From an uncultured bacterium (lineage in GTDB: Bacteria > Cyanobacteriota > Vampirovibrionia > Gastranaerophilales > Gastranaerophilaceae): a stretch of 64,000 nucleotides of DNA. Every line of letters starts with the position of its first letter. Positions within the stretch are counted from its first letter, which is position 1. The notes below the pieces were generated by a model. It made no database searches. It was given only the letters and a program-made list of their open reading frames with translations, and was not told where the DNA came from. The stretch lies in the NCBI GenBank assembly GCA_950022495.1, contig CATLLJ010000006.1, positions 1 to 64,000 on the forward strand. Direction: 5' to 3'. The translations under genes were made by a program, and so were the position numbers. Shown one piece after another: positions 8,771 through 17,325 of this stretch.

Positions 8771-11164
8771 ATGATTGAAAATCTTGAAAAAATAAAAGCA
8801 GCCATAGAAATTGAAAAAAAATATCGTTATATCGATATTCATGGTAAGACGCAAAAATTTTCGAGTTTTATAAAAAAAGAAGCACAAAAAAATTACAAAA
8901 AATCAAAAAAAAATCCTCGCTGGGCAGTTGTTGTAGAAGCGTTTGATCTTTATCCGGTTTCATCCATGCCTGATAGAAGAAAGGCAATTGAGCATCTAAT
9001 AAGAGTTATAAAAGCAGATTTGCAGCAAGATGCGATTGAGCAAAAAGAAGAAAATGAACGTCAAATACAGCGGACAAAACACCCGTCAGAAGTTGATGTA
9101 ATGTATATTAAAGGTGTTGGTCCAAAAGTTGCATATAAATTCAACAAACTCGGAATATTTACGGCTCAAGATTTAATGATGTATTTTCCGAAAAAACACA
9201 TTGACTATTCATCACGCACACTTATAAAGAACTTAAAAGAAGGGCTGACAACAACAGTTTTCGGTTACATTAAATCAGTATCTTCTTTTAACACAAAAAA
9301 TAATTTATCCGTTACAAGAGTTGTTATCGCAGATGAAAGCGGCAGGTTTGAACTAAGCTTTTTCAACGCAAAAGGCAACCGTTATTTATTAGAAAGAATG
9401 AAAGCTCAATTTCCGCAGAATGCAGGGATTATGGTTTCCGGCGTAGTAAAACGAAACAACTACAGCGGACAGCTGACAATGGATAAACCGACATATTCAA
9501 TTATGACAGGCGAATTTTTAGAAAATCCTGATTCAAATTTGAATATCGCAAGAATTGTTCCTATTTACACTGTCTGCGAAAATTTAAGCATAAAAACTTT
9601 ACGCAAAGCTATTTTTAATGCAATTGAACTCTACAAAGACGACATAAAAAATATTATCCCTGATTTCATTCGAGAAAGACTTGGAATAATGGATAAAAAA
9701 GATGCTGTTCGTCAGATTCATTTTCCGGATTCAATGGATGCACTTGAACACGCAAGATTTTCTCTTATTTTTGAAGAATTGTTCCTAATCCAGTTAAAAC
9801 TAATAAGACTTCGCGAAAACACTGCAAAAAACACATCTTCATACGCTTTGCATGTTGCAAAAGACGGATTGGTACAGCAATTTATTAAAAGCCTGCCATT
9901 TGAATTAACCTCAGGGCAAAAACAGGCAGTTAATGAAATTCTGCAAGACATGAATTCTGATGTTCCAATGCAAAGACTTCTGCAAGGTGACGTAGGCAGC
10001 GGTAAAACAGTAGTTGCAACAATTATGCTGCTTGCAGCAATTGAAAACGGATATCAGGGTGCAATTATGGCACCGACTGAAATCCTTGCACAGCAGCATT
10101 ATAACAACTTAATTCAATGGCTGACACCAATGGGATTAAGTGTAGGATTATTTTTAGGAAGCCATGGTAAAAAAGTCCGCCAAAAATTTGAAACTGATTT
10201 AAAAAATGGTCAAACCCATATTGCTGTTGGAACACATGCACTAATTCAAGAAAACGTTGAATTTAATAATCTCGGGGCAATCGTTGTTGACGAACAGCAC
10301 AGATTTGGAGTTAAACAGCGTAACGTATTAAAAAAGAAATCTCAAAATCCACAAATGCTTACAATGACAGCAACTCCTATTCCTCGAACCCTTGCACTCA
10401 CTGTTCATGGGGATTTAGATTTGACGGTAATCAATGAACTGCCTAAAGGCAGGAAACCGATTAAAACAGTTCTAACAGGTTCCCACAAACAAGTCTGGGA
10501 TTTAATTAAACGTGAAGTTGAAGATGGAAGACAGGCATACATTGTTTATCCTTTAATTGAAGAAAGCGAAACTCTATCAGCTAAAGCTGCAACTATTGAA
10601 GCTGAACGATTACAGGCAGAAGTCTTCCCTCAATTTAAAGTCGGACTTTTACACAGCAAACTCAAAAATGATGAAAAAGACGAAGTAATGAAAGACTTTA
10701 AAGACGGCAAATATGATATTTTAGTTTCAACCACAGTTGTAGAAGTCGGGGTTGATGTTCCAAATGCAACAGTTATGGTTATAGAAAACGCAGAACGATT
10801 CGGTCTTTCACAATTACACCAGTTAAGAGGGCGTGTCGGAAGAAACAGTCTTCAATCATATTGTGTTTTAATAACCTCTTCCCGTTCACAAGAAACTCGT
10901 GAAAGATTAGGAATTATGGTAGAAACAAACGATGGATTTGTTATTGCCGAAAAAGACTTGCAGCTTCGCGGACCGGGAGAGTTTCTTGGAACCCGCCAAT
11001 CAGGCTTGCCTGATTTAATAATTTCAGATATTGTACGAGATGCTAAAATTCTTGAAATTGCACGAAATGAAGCCATAGATTTTGTAAAAAATTATAAGAT
11101 AGACGATTTTCCAATGCTCAAAAATGTAACCTCACTTGAAATGTTCACAGGTTTAGATATATAA
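8771..11164 (+). CDS. recG: ATP-dependent DNA helicase RecG
   Basis: Superfamily 2 double-strand translocase that remodels stalled replication forks. 797 residues, about 100 longer than the usual form because of a charged, Lys-rich N-terminal region before the wedge domain (MYIKGVGPKVAYKFNKLGI, about residues 113-131). An OB-fold wedge is followed by Walker A GDVGSGKT, the DEQHRFGV box, MTATPIPRTLAL and the C-terminal LSQLHQLRGRVGR motif, then the RecG-type tail with LRGPGEFLGTRQSG. The N-terminal extension is also seen in cyanobacterial RecG proteins (family knowledge). The ribosome site is weak, so coupling to ruvB is plausible. Confidence 0.96.
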   Translation: MIENLEKIKAAIEIEKKYRYIDIHGKTQKFSSFIKKEAQKNYKKSKKNPRWAVVVEAFDLYPVSSMPDRRKAIEHLIRVIKADLQQDAIEQKEENERQIQRTKHPSEVDVMYIKGVGPKVAYKFNKLGIFTAQDLMMYFPKKHIDYSSRTLIKNLKEGLTTTVFGYIKSVSSFNTKNNLSVTRVVIADESGRFELSFFNAKGNRYLLERMKAQFPQNAGIMVSGVVKRNNYSGQLTMDKPTYSIMTGEFLENPDSNLNIARIVPIYTVCENLSIKTLRKAIFNAIELYKDDIKNIIPDFIRERLGIMDKKDAVRQIHFPDSMDALEHARFSLIFEELFLIQLKLIRLRENTAKNTSSYALHVAKDGLVQQFIKSLPFELTSGQKQAVNEILQDMNSDVPMQRLLQGDVGSGKTVVATIMLLAAIENGYQGAIMAPTEILAQQHYNNLIQWLTPMGLSVGLFLGSHGKKVRQKFETDLKNGQTHIAVGTHALIQENVEFNNLGAIVVDEQHRFGVKQRNVLKKKSQNPQMLTMTATPIPRTLALTVHGDLDLTVINELPKGRKPIKTVLTGSHKQVWDLIKREVEDGRQAYIVYPLIEESETLSAKAATIEAERLQAEVFPQFKVGLLHSKLKNDEKDEVMKDFKDGKYDILVSTTVVEVGVDVPNATVMVIENAERFGLSQLHQLRGRVGRNSLQSYCVLITSSRSQETRERLGIMVETNDGFVIAEKDLQLRGPGEFLGTRQSGLPDLIISDIVRDAKILEIARNEAIDFVKNYKIDDFPMLKNVTSLEMFTGLDI

Positions 11165-11204
11165 TACAAAATAAATAATTCTAATAAATAAAAAGGAATA
11201 TAAA

Positions 11205-11408
11205 ATGCTTAAAATAAAAAACATTAAATATACACCTATAGCAAATATTAATATTAAAAGAACACCTAACCATAACGTGACATCACTTACAGAAAATCAA
11301 TTTCACCCTGAATATTTACAACGGGTACAAAAAACAAGACAAGATATATTTTCAAAGTTTTTCAGATTTGTCAGAGCTTTATATTATGCAAATATAAAAT
11401 ATCGTTAA
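11205..11408 (+). CDS. Small protein of unknown function
   Basis: 67 residues, basic, without a membrane segment or Cys motif. An AAAAGGAA ribosome site lies well placed before the ATG, 40 bases after recG. The N-terminus (MLKIKNIKYTPIANINIK) is rich in Ile and Asn, in the style of the tagged proteins elsewhere in the window, but the F/Y-x-G element is not clear. I do not recognise it; it may be lineage-specific. Confidence 0.4.
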   Translation: MLKIKNIKYTPIANINIKRTPNHNVTSLTENQFHPEYLQRVQKTRQDIFSKFFRFVRALYYANIKYR

Positions 11409-11419
11409 AAAGATTTTAA

Positions 11420-12151
11420 TTAAAATTTTATAGGATAATCCTTAGGAATTTTCCAACTATTTTTTGCAATCATTGCAACACAAAATGATCCCATAGTTGG
11501 ATAATTGTCGTTATCCACCGCATTACGGCATCCTCGCCATTGATAATTTTTTATATCATTATCACTAAATCCGTATCCATCATAATAAACTCCGGCACTT
11601 GGAACATTATGAGCAACATCCCCGTTTGCTGCATTATATGAATATCGAGCTTCAGGTAAGATATAAAAATTAAACCTATCACGTCCCTGAGCATTAGGTT
11701 TATTTGGGCCATTAATATCTACAGTTACAAAAATAAACCTGGGAGTACTTGTAGGAGCATAAGCAGCATGTCTATAAATTTTCCATTCAGTCCCATTAAG
11801 AAGGGTTAATAAAAAGTGGTCTCCGCTGTTTTCATAGCTTCCAGTTGCTCTTTTCATATCTGATTTTAAATAAGGCACAATATATGTGTTTGCAAAATCT
11901 TCTGTATTTAAATTTGTATCCCAGCCCGACGGGTCATCATAATCAACAGTCGCAAGTTTAACCACCTGAGACAACAGTGAGTAAGATTGTTTTAGTCGGG
12001 TTTCAACAACATGTTTCTGGTATGCAGACATCAAACCTGGAATAGTTATTGCTGCAACAACGCCTATGACACCAAGAGTAATCAGGACTTCAGCCATCGT
12101 AAAACCAGCTTTTTTCTTACGTTTTAGTATATTTTCTTTTTTAAATTCCAA
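11420..12151 (-). CDS. Prepilin-like protein (type IV pilin/pseudopilin N-terminus)
   Basis: 243 residues. A basic leader (residues 1-16, KRKKKAG) is followed by FTMAEVLITLG and a hydrophobic helix, the class III signal cleaved by prepilin peptidase before Phe17 with the conserved Glu at +5. The body is a secreted globular domain with a DINGPNKPN...GRDRF signature shared with the other prepilin-like genes here, and two Cys near the C-terminus. Translation appears to start at TTG; no ATG is available in frame ahead of the leader. A strong promoter lies upstream, and the divergent XRE gene overlaps that control region. Neighbours include no assembly ATPase or peptidase. A pilus, pseudopilus or surface protein role is inferred. 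Confidence 0.8.
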   Translation of the reverse strand: MEFKKENILKRKKKAGFTMAEVLITLGVIGVVAAITIPGLMSAYQKHVVETRLKQSYSLLSQVVKLATVDYDDPSGWDTNLNTEDFANTYIVPYLKSDMKRATGSYENSGDHFLLTLLNGTEWKIYRHAAYAPTSTPRFIFVTVDINGPNKPNAQGRDRFNFYILPEARYSYNAANGDVAHNVPSAGVYYDGYGFSDNDIKNYQWRGCRNAVDNDNYPTMGSFCVAMIAKNSWKIPKDYPIKF

Positions 12152-12160
12152 TTTTAAAAT

Positions 12161-12200
12161 CCACTATTATAATGCTATATCCACCATTATAATAGTATAG
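12161..12200. repeat. Two tandem 20-bp repeats between prepilin-like gene and XRE gene
   Basis: Two adjacent 20-base units, CCACTATTATAATGCTATAT and CCACCATTATAATAGTATAG, differ at four positions. Each contains the palindrome ATTATAAT, and the second ends next to a GTAT-AGA-ATAC inverted repeat (12195-12205). The pilin -10 box lies inside the second unit. The position suggests binding sites for the adjacent XRE regulator. Confidence 0.6.
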
Positions 12201-12215
12201 AATACACTTTGTCAA
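12186..12215 (-). promoter_or_regulatory. Sigma-70 type promoter of the prepilin-like gene
   Basis: On the minus strand there is a perfect TTGACA (12210-12215) and a perfect TATAAT (12186-12191) separated by 18 bases, leaving a leader of about 28 bases before the TTG start. The -35 box lies just ahead of the XRE coding region, so binding there would control both genes. Confidence 0.75.
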
Positions 12216-12232
12216 TAGTATACGATTTTAAT

Positions 12233-12451
12233 ATGTCAGACTATACTGAAATATTAAAACAAATTGGTTTAAATTTTCGAGTTGAACGAACAAAACAGGG
12301 GTTATCGCAAGAAAAATTTGCTGAACGGGCTAACGTTCACACAAATTATATTGGCAAAATCGAACGCGGTGAACAGAATCTGACAATAAAAAAAATTGTA
12401 GATTTAACTAACTCTCTAAACATTCCCGTAGAAAATATTTTAAATTTTTAG
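12233..12451 (+). CDS. XRE-family HTH transcriptional regulator
   Basis: 72 residues from the ATG at 12233; a TTG at 12209 would add eight residues but falls in the promoter zone of the divergent gene. It is a single HTH_3 (Cro/C1) domain: GLNFRVERTKQGLSQEKFAERANVHTNYIGKIERGEQN covers the helix-turn-helix, with the recognition helix around HTNYIGKIE. There is no effector domain. It probably binds the repeats at 12161-12224 and controls itself and the prepilin-like gene. Followed by a symmetrical terminator. Confidence 0.85.
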   Translation: MSDYTEILKQIGLNFRVERTKQGLSQEKFAERANVHTNYIGKIERGEQNLTIKKIVDLTNSLNIPVENILNF

Positions 12452-12452
12452 C

Positions 12453-12489
12453 AAAATAAAATCCCATAAATTATGGGATTTTATTTTTT
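12453..12489. terminator. Bidirectional terminator
   Basis: AAAATAAAATCCCATAA pairs with TTATGGGATTTTATTTT around a minimal loop, giving a hairpin flanked by A and T runs on both sides. It serves the XRE gene (plus) and the small minus-strand gene whose stop codon lies within it. Confidence 0.85.
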
Positions 12490-12765
12490 AAACATTTTAT
12501 GGTAAATTCTGCTAGCTAAAGATGGAGGTTCAAACATATTCATAAAATCTTCTGTACTCTTTATCCTTTTAAGATTGTGCTGGTAAGCTGTATAAAGATT
12601 TTTCATAACTTTAACCGGATTATGTGTAGATGGACCGGATTGTTTAACCAATATATTATAATAATTTTCACTGTTCATAGGGAATTTACCCTTCGCACCA
12701 CGGGTAATGTAATATCTGTCAGCAACAGCACATCTTGCTGCAGAGATTGTTCTAAAAATTTTCAT
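12481..12765 (-). CDS. Small basic protein of unknown function
   Basis: 94 residues, strongly basic, without a membrane helix. An AGAAAGG site nine bases ahead of the ATG supports the start. The only recognisable feature is amphipathic helical content in the C-terminal half (NLKRIKSTEDFMNMFEPP). It is transcribed alone between two terminators. I do not recognise the family. Confidence 0.45.
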   Translation of the reverse strand: MKIFRTISAARCAVADRYYITRGAKGKFPMNSENYYNILVKQSGPSTHNPVKVMKNLYTAYQHNLKRIKSTEDFMNMFEPPSLASRIYHKMFKK

Positions 12766-12810
12766 TCTTCAAACCTTTCTATTTATATTTCATCTGGGGT
12801 GTATTGAGGT

Positions 12811-12840
12811 AAAAACCCGATTTCCGCAATGGAAATCGGG
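12811..12840 (-). terminator. Rho-independent terminator of the acyl-CoA synthetase gene
   Basis: The inverted repeat CCCGATTTCC/GGAAATCGGG has a five-base loop and, on the minus strand, is followed by a T run. It is 20 bases past the stop codon of the gene at 12861-15026. Confidence 0.88.
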
Positions 12841-12860
12841 TTATAATAATCAGTTATAAA

Positions 12861-15026
12861 TTAGTGACTGCATCCGCAGCAAGAACCGCAAGCACAAGCC
12901 ATTGCTTCTTTAGCTTCTTCTAAACGAACTTTGATACGTCCGTCAACTGCAATACCTTCACCTGTTTTTTCAGAAATCAACAATGGGTTAATATCTAACT
13001 CATCAATGAAACTGAAATCGTGAACTAATTGAGACAATCTCAATAGAGTTTCTTGAATTTGATCCATTTGAGCAGGAGTTGTACCTCTTGCACCTTCTAA
13101 CAATTTGTATGCTTTTACTGATTTAATCATTTCAGCTGCATCAACATCAGTTAGAGGAGCAATTCTGAATGTTACGTCTTTCATAACTTCGATGAATACA
13201 CCGCCTAAACCAAACATCATCATTGGTCCGTATTGAGGGTCTGTTGCGATACCGCAAACCATTTCTCTGTTACCTTTAACCATTTCTTGAATGATTACAC
13301 CTTCAAGCCCATCAATAAGTCCTTTTTCTGTTAACTTAGCGATTAAGTCTTGGTATTCAGCTCTTAATTGTTCTTCAGATTGGATGTTAACTCTTACACC
13401 GCCAACATCAGTTTTGTGAGATGTTGTTTTTGAAGTCATTTTCATAACAACAGGATATCCGATTGAATTACCAACTTCTACAACTTCTGCTTCGTTTGTA
13501 GCGAAACCTGATTTACAAACTCTGATACCGTAAGCATCAAGAACATCAATTGATTCACGAGTTGTTAATTGAGCTCTGCCTTCTGACAATGATTGTTTAA
13601 TAATTTGTTTTGCTTTTTCTCTGTCAACATCGAATACAGGGATTTGACCTTCAGGTCTTTCCATCCATTTTCTTTGTTGATTTAATCTGTTAAATCCGTC
13701 AGCAGCTTCTTCTGCGTACATAAAGAACGGCATATTAACATCTAAGTCAGATAATGCTGTGAAGAAATCGCTCTTAGTCATGAATACACCGATAACAGGT
13801 TTTTCAGGGTATTGAGCTTTAATTTCCATAACAGCTTTAGCTACGTCGATATCTTTCAAACCTAAGAATGGTAAGTAGATAACCATAATCATATCAACAT
13901 TTTCATCAGCGATAACTGTTTTTAATGTTTCTTTGTAGTGTTCGATAGGTGCAGATGCTATCATATCGATTGGGTTTTTAACTGAAGCAGCTGATGGTAA
14001 GAAGCTTCTAAGTTTTTCTTTTGTAGAATCAGTAATTTGAGCCATTTGCATACCGTATTCGCAAACAGCGTCAGTTGCCATAATACCAGGACCGCCAGAG
14101 TTAGTGATAATTGCAACTCTGTCACCTTTTGGAATAGGGCAGTTAGCAAAAACTTTTGCTGTTGCAAATAAGTTTTTCAAAGAATATTCTCTGATAACAC
14201 CTGATTGAGCTAACAATGCATTTGCAGCTTTATCAGCACCAGCTAAAGAGCCTGTGTGAGAAGAAGCAGCAGAAGCACCTGCAGCAGATCTGCCGGCTTT
14301 CAAAGCTAATACAGGTTTTTTCTTAGAAATTCTTGTAGCTAATTTTCTGAAGTTTGAAGGATTTTGAATTGATTCCATGTAAAGAAGAATTTGTTCAACA
14401 TCTTCTTCATTTTCCCAGTATTCCATAGCTGTTTCAGCGTTAACGTCAGCCTGGTTACCGATTGAAATAAATTGAGCAAAACCTAAGTTAAGGTCTTTCA
14501 AGATATTCAAAATACCGCCGCCTAAAGCACCTGATTGAGAAACGAAACCGATGTGTCCACGTTCCGGTAATGATTCAGCAAAACATCCGTCCATTCTAAC
14601 TTCAGGGTCAGTGTTAACAACACCTAAGCAGTTAGGACCAACGCATCTCATACCGTATTCTCTAACTTTAGCAAGTAATGCTTTTTCAGCTTCAGCACCT
14701 TCTTTACCGGTTTCTTTGAAGCCTGCAGTGATGATACAAAGACCTTTGATACCTTTTTCGTGGCATTGATCAATTGTATCTAAAACGAATTTAGCGTTAA
14801 CAACGATAATAGCTAAATCAACTTCACCAGGAATTTCTTTTACTGATGTATAAGCTTGCAAACCTTCGATAATACCGCCTTTAGGGTTTACAGGGTAAAT
14901 ATTACCGTTGAATTTGTATTCTTGTAATCTTTTCATGATGTCAGAGCCGATTGTGTGTTCTTTTGTTGAAGCACCAACAACAGCAATGGCTTTTGGTTTC
15001 ATAATTTTGTCTAAATTACTGTTCAT
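12861..15026 (-). CDS. Acetate/acyl-CoA ligase, ADP-forming (fused alpha-beta)
   Basis: Converts acyl-CoA (acetyl-CoA in the best-known members), ADP and phosphate to the acid, CoA and ATP, an energy-conserving end step of fermentation. 721 residues. The N-terminal CoA-binding Rossmann domain has AVVGASTKEHTIG and GPNCLGV; the phosphohistidine region has SSHTGSLAG (active-site His about residue 255). The ATP-grasp domain follows from about residue 500 with YPVVMKMTSKTTSHKTDVGG and the DINPLLI motif. No GNAT acetyltransferase domain is fused, unlike protein acetyltransferase Pat. Oddity: the last 12 residues, ACACGSCCGCSH, are Cys-rich and absent from typical members. Start has AAAGGA. Codon choice is GC-richer and cleaner than neighbours, suggesting high expression. 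Confidence 0.9.
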   Translation of the reverse strand: MNSNLDKIMKPKAIAVVGASTKEHTIGSDIMKRLQEYKFNGNIYPVNPKGGIIEGLQAYTSVKEIPGEVDLAIIVVNAKFVLDTIDQCHEKGIKGLCIITAGFKETGKEGAEAEKALLAKVREYGMRCVGPNCLGVVNTDPEVRMDGCFAESLPERGHIGFVSQSGALGGGILNILKDLNLGFAQFISIGNQADVNAETAMEYWENEEDVEQILLYMESIQNPSNFRKLATRISKKKPVLALKAGRSAAGASAASSHTGSLAGADKAANALLAQSGVIREYSLKNLFATAKVFANCPIPKGDRVAIITNSGGPGIMATDAVCEYGMQMAQITDSTKEKLRSFLPSAASVKNPIDMIASAPIEHYKETLKTVIADENVDMIMVIYLPFLGLKDIDVAKAVMEIKAQYPEKPVIGVFMTKSDFFTALSDLDVNMPFFMYAEEAADGFNRLNQQRKWMERPEGQIPVFDVDREKAKQIIKQSLSEGRAQLTTRESIDVLDAYGIRVCKSGFATNEAEVVEVGNSIGYPVVMKMTSKTTSHKTDVGGVRVNIQSEEQLRAEYQDLIAKLTEKGLIDGLEGVIIQEMVKGNREMVCGIATDPQYGPMMMFGLGGVFIEVMKDVTFRIAPLTDVDAAEMIKSVKAYKLLEGARGTTPAQMDQIQETLLRLSQLVHDFSFIDELDINPLLISEKTGEGIAVDGRIKVRLEEAKEAMACACGSCCGCSH

Positions 15027-15054
15027 TTTTCGTCCTTTCTTTTGTTTGTTATAA

Positions 15055-15312
15055 TTATTTTTTTATTGATTTTTTAAATATATTTACTAATTTTGAAAAA
15101 ATGTTAGATGATTTATTTATTGCTGGAGCCGTATTTTTTTCGCCACTAATATAAGTTATTTTTGGCTCTCTGCCTTCAAAATAATCTATTCTTGCAGGAC
15201 TGTAATCACCTGTTTCCTGCCAGTGTTTCCAAATTTGAGCTAAAGCTTTGTTTTGCATTTCCTCATGATTTGCAGGTGTTTTATTACCAAAACTGATTGC
15301 ATCAACTCTCAC
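15055..15312 (-). CDS. Small protein of unknown function with N-terminal ISFGNK tag
   Basis: 85 residues. Starts with GTG directly after the TAA of the upstream radical SAM gene, with a GGGAGGG ribosome site inside the end of that gene, so the two are translationally coupled. The N-terminus MRVDAISFGNK has the short Ile-rich stretch and S-F-G element seen on several other proteins here. The middle is WKHWQETGDYSPARIDYFEGREP; the C-terminus is a basic amphipathic helix (IFSKLVNIFKKSIKK) that could touch membrane. Family not recognised. Confidence 0.5.
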   Translation of the reverse strand: MRVDAISFGNKTPANHEEMQNKALAQIWKHWQETGDYSPARIDYFEGREPKITYISGEKNTAPAINKSSNIFSKLVNIFKKSIKK

Positions 15313-15954
15313 TTAGTACCCTCCCTGAATCCATTCTCTAACTCTTAGAGTTGCACCAAGTTCATTTGCAATTTGTTCACATTTTTCAACATCAAGTCTT
15401 CTGCCTTTGTAGCCGTCAACTATAGATGCCACGGTTTTAATTCCTGCACCAGAGCAGCATTTGATGAATTTTTTAACTTCATCATAAGCACCGTCAAATT
15501 TTGGTTGTGAAAGTTCATTGTATTCCTTAGAAGTGGAGGCATTTAAACTAACTGATATTTCGTCAATAAGACCTTTTAAATCTTCAACAACATTTTCTTT
15601 ATATACAAAATTAGCATGACCATTTGTATTTATTCTTATTTTCACGTCAGGGTAATTTTCTTTAATATATTTTGCAACCTGTCTCAGAACTTCAAATTTT
15701 AAAAGAGGTTCGCCATAACCGCAAAAAATTACTTCTTTTGCATATTGTATTCCGTCATTCTGAGCTTTACGAAGAATCTCTTTATATTGTTCAATAACGT
15801 CTTGTGCAGTAAAATCTTCGCTTTCAAGCCACAATTCCTGACCGCATACATCATCTTTATCCTGTCTTAAACAAAAAATACATTCATTTGTACATCTGTT
15901 AGTTAAATTTATATAAATCTTTTTATCCAGTTCGTAAACTAAAATATTTGACAT
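15313..15954 (-). CDS. TatD-associated-type radical SAM protein
   Basis: 213 residues. The N-terminal radical SAM cluster motif is CTNECIFC (CxxxCxxC, residues 22-29), followed by the GYGEPLL SAM-binding motif about residues 98-104 and the NTNGHAN beta-strand motif. Length and the tail RVREWIQGGY fit the short radical SAM family usually encoded next to TatD nucleases. No tatD gene is adjacent here. The substrate of the family is not known to me. Start supported by AAAGGG. It leads a two-gene unit with the small tagged protein. Confidence 0.75.
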   Translation of the reverse strand: MSNILVYELDKKIYINLTNRCTNECIFCLRQDKDDVCGQELWLESEDFTAQDVIEQYKEILRKAQNDGIQYAKEVIFCGYGEPLLKFEVLRQVAKYIKENYPDVKIRINTNGHANFVYKENVVEDLKGLIDEISVSLNASTSKEYNELSQPKFDGAYDEVKKFIKCCSGAGIKTVASIVDGYKGRRLDVEKCEQIANELGATLRVREWIQGGY

Positions 15955-16082
15955 GTCATACCCTTTTGTATGTCAATATTATCATACACACACGTTTTTT
16001 TTACAAGGGGCAAATAAGATTTAAAAACATGTCAAAAATATTTTTTACAGCTTTTGTAATATTGTATAGTTAAGGAGTTATC

Positions 16083-17273
16083 ATGTTCGTTCATAATATT
16101 TCAAATATATTATATACAAATCCATATCAAAGAAATACATCATTTCAGGGACTTAAACCTAACAAATTATCTCAACCGAGGATAAAAAATTGTGAATACG
16201 GAGTGTTACCCCAACAAACTCAGGATATAATTGCACATATTCAAGAAAATTGGTTTAAAATAAAAGCTTATTTTGATGCCCTCAAAACCAAGCAGGTAAA
16301 ATGTGTTCAAATAAGAAAAAATTATGAACCTTTAATCAGACGCAATAATAAACAGGGATTAACTTTCCAAACTCCGGACAATAAAGAATTAGTTACAGTT
16401 TTGCAAAGCAGAACAAAAGATAAAAATCTTATCAGATTTATTATTGAAAACGGTGAGGATACAACGCATTTGCTTGTTGATACTCCGGATAAAGTCGTAA
16501 AAAATTTAGATGCAACTAACCCATATTATCTGCCGCAAAAGTTTAGATATATGACAGATTCAGAAATTCAAAGCTCAAATATTTCCCGATACGCAAAGTT
16601 TATTGATATTGAAGTAGATAAATACAATGATTATTTGATAAGATATGATGAACTTTTCCCACGAAAACGTAAAGCTCCAGCAAATCCTATTATACGTAAA
16701 CCTAAAGTTAAAGAGGTTCCGGAAATTAAAACATATACAGTAAAAGATGCTTTAGATATTTTTGATGAGAAAAACACAAAAATTCCTTCACATATAAATA
16801 GAATTGTTTCGCCTCGTTCTGGACAAATACTGGCAGTAAATTTAAAAACATCAGAAGGCAGTACATTGAAAATTTCAAAGAAGATTAATTCAGAATTTGA
16901 TATAAATTTAAGATATTTATCATTTGAAGAAATTCTACCTAATGGAACAAAAAAATATTTAAACATTGATATGGATACAAAAGAATTTCTGAAAAATTCA
17001 TTGAACGGAAAACCTATTATTGATGATGAAGGTATGCTTCATATTTATACTGATGAAGAATTAGCAAGCTATGATATATTAGCAAGATTCAATAAATATA
17101 TGAATGAAATATTCACACCTTCAAAATCAAAAAGCCCACAACAGACAGAAGTTACCGTTTTTGAGATAAAAACAAAATCTAAAAACAGAGAAATCTCTCT
17201 GGAAGAAATTGAAGATAAAAATTTATTAAAAAAACTTGATAGAGAAATAGGTTCAACTATAAACGAAGATTAG
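16083..17273 (+). CDS. Protein of unknown function with N-terminal FQG tag
   Basis: 396 residues, soluble, no signal peptide. The first 25 residues (MFVHNISNILYTNPYQRNTS) lead into FQGLKPNK, matching the N-terminal tag style of the neighbours. The body is rich in Lys, Glu and Asn with predicted beta strands (GSTLKISKKINSEFDINLRY) and a Pro/Lys linker near residues 200-220. A well-placed AAGGAG site precedes the ATG. No catalytic motif seen. Probably monocistronic: the bio genes have their own promoter. Confidence 0.6.
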   Translation: MFVHNISNILYTNPYQRNTSFQGLKPNKLSQPRIKNCEYGVLPQQTQDIIAHIQENWFKIKAYFDALKTKQVKCVQIRKNYEPLIRRNNKQGLTFQTPDNKELVTVLQSRTKDKNLIRFIIENGEDTTHLLVDTPDKVVKNLDATNPYYLPQKFRYMTDSEIQSSNISRYAKFIDIEVDKYNDYLIRYDELFPRKRKAPANPIIRKPKVKEVPEIKTYTVKDALDIFDEKNTKIPSHINRIVSPRSGQILAVNLKTSEGSTLKISKKINSEFDINLRYLSFEEILPNGTKKYLNIDMDTKEFLKNSLNGKPIIDDEGMLHIYTDEELASYDILARFNKYMNEIFTPSKSKSPQQTEVTVFEIKTKSKNREISLEEIEDKNLLKKLDREIGSTINED

Positions 17274-17290
17274 TATAGTAATTTAATCTA

Positions 17291-17319
17291 TGGACATTTC
17301 CCCCTTTTTGTCATAGATT
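17291..17319 (+). promoter_or_regulatory. Promoter of the bioFGC operon, probably leaderless
   Basis: TGGACA (17291-17296) and TAGATT (17314-17319) are exactly 17 bases apart, and only 6 bases separate the latter from the ATG of bioF. No ribosome site is present. Transcription would start at or within a base of the ATG. No BirA-type operator was identified. Confidence 0.5.
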
Positions 17320-17325
17320 GAAATT

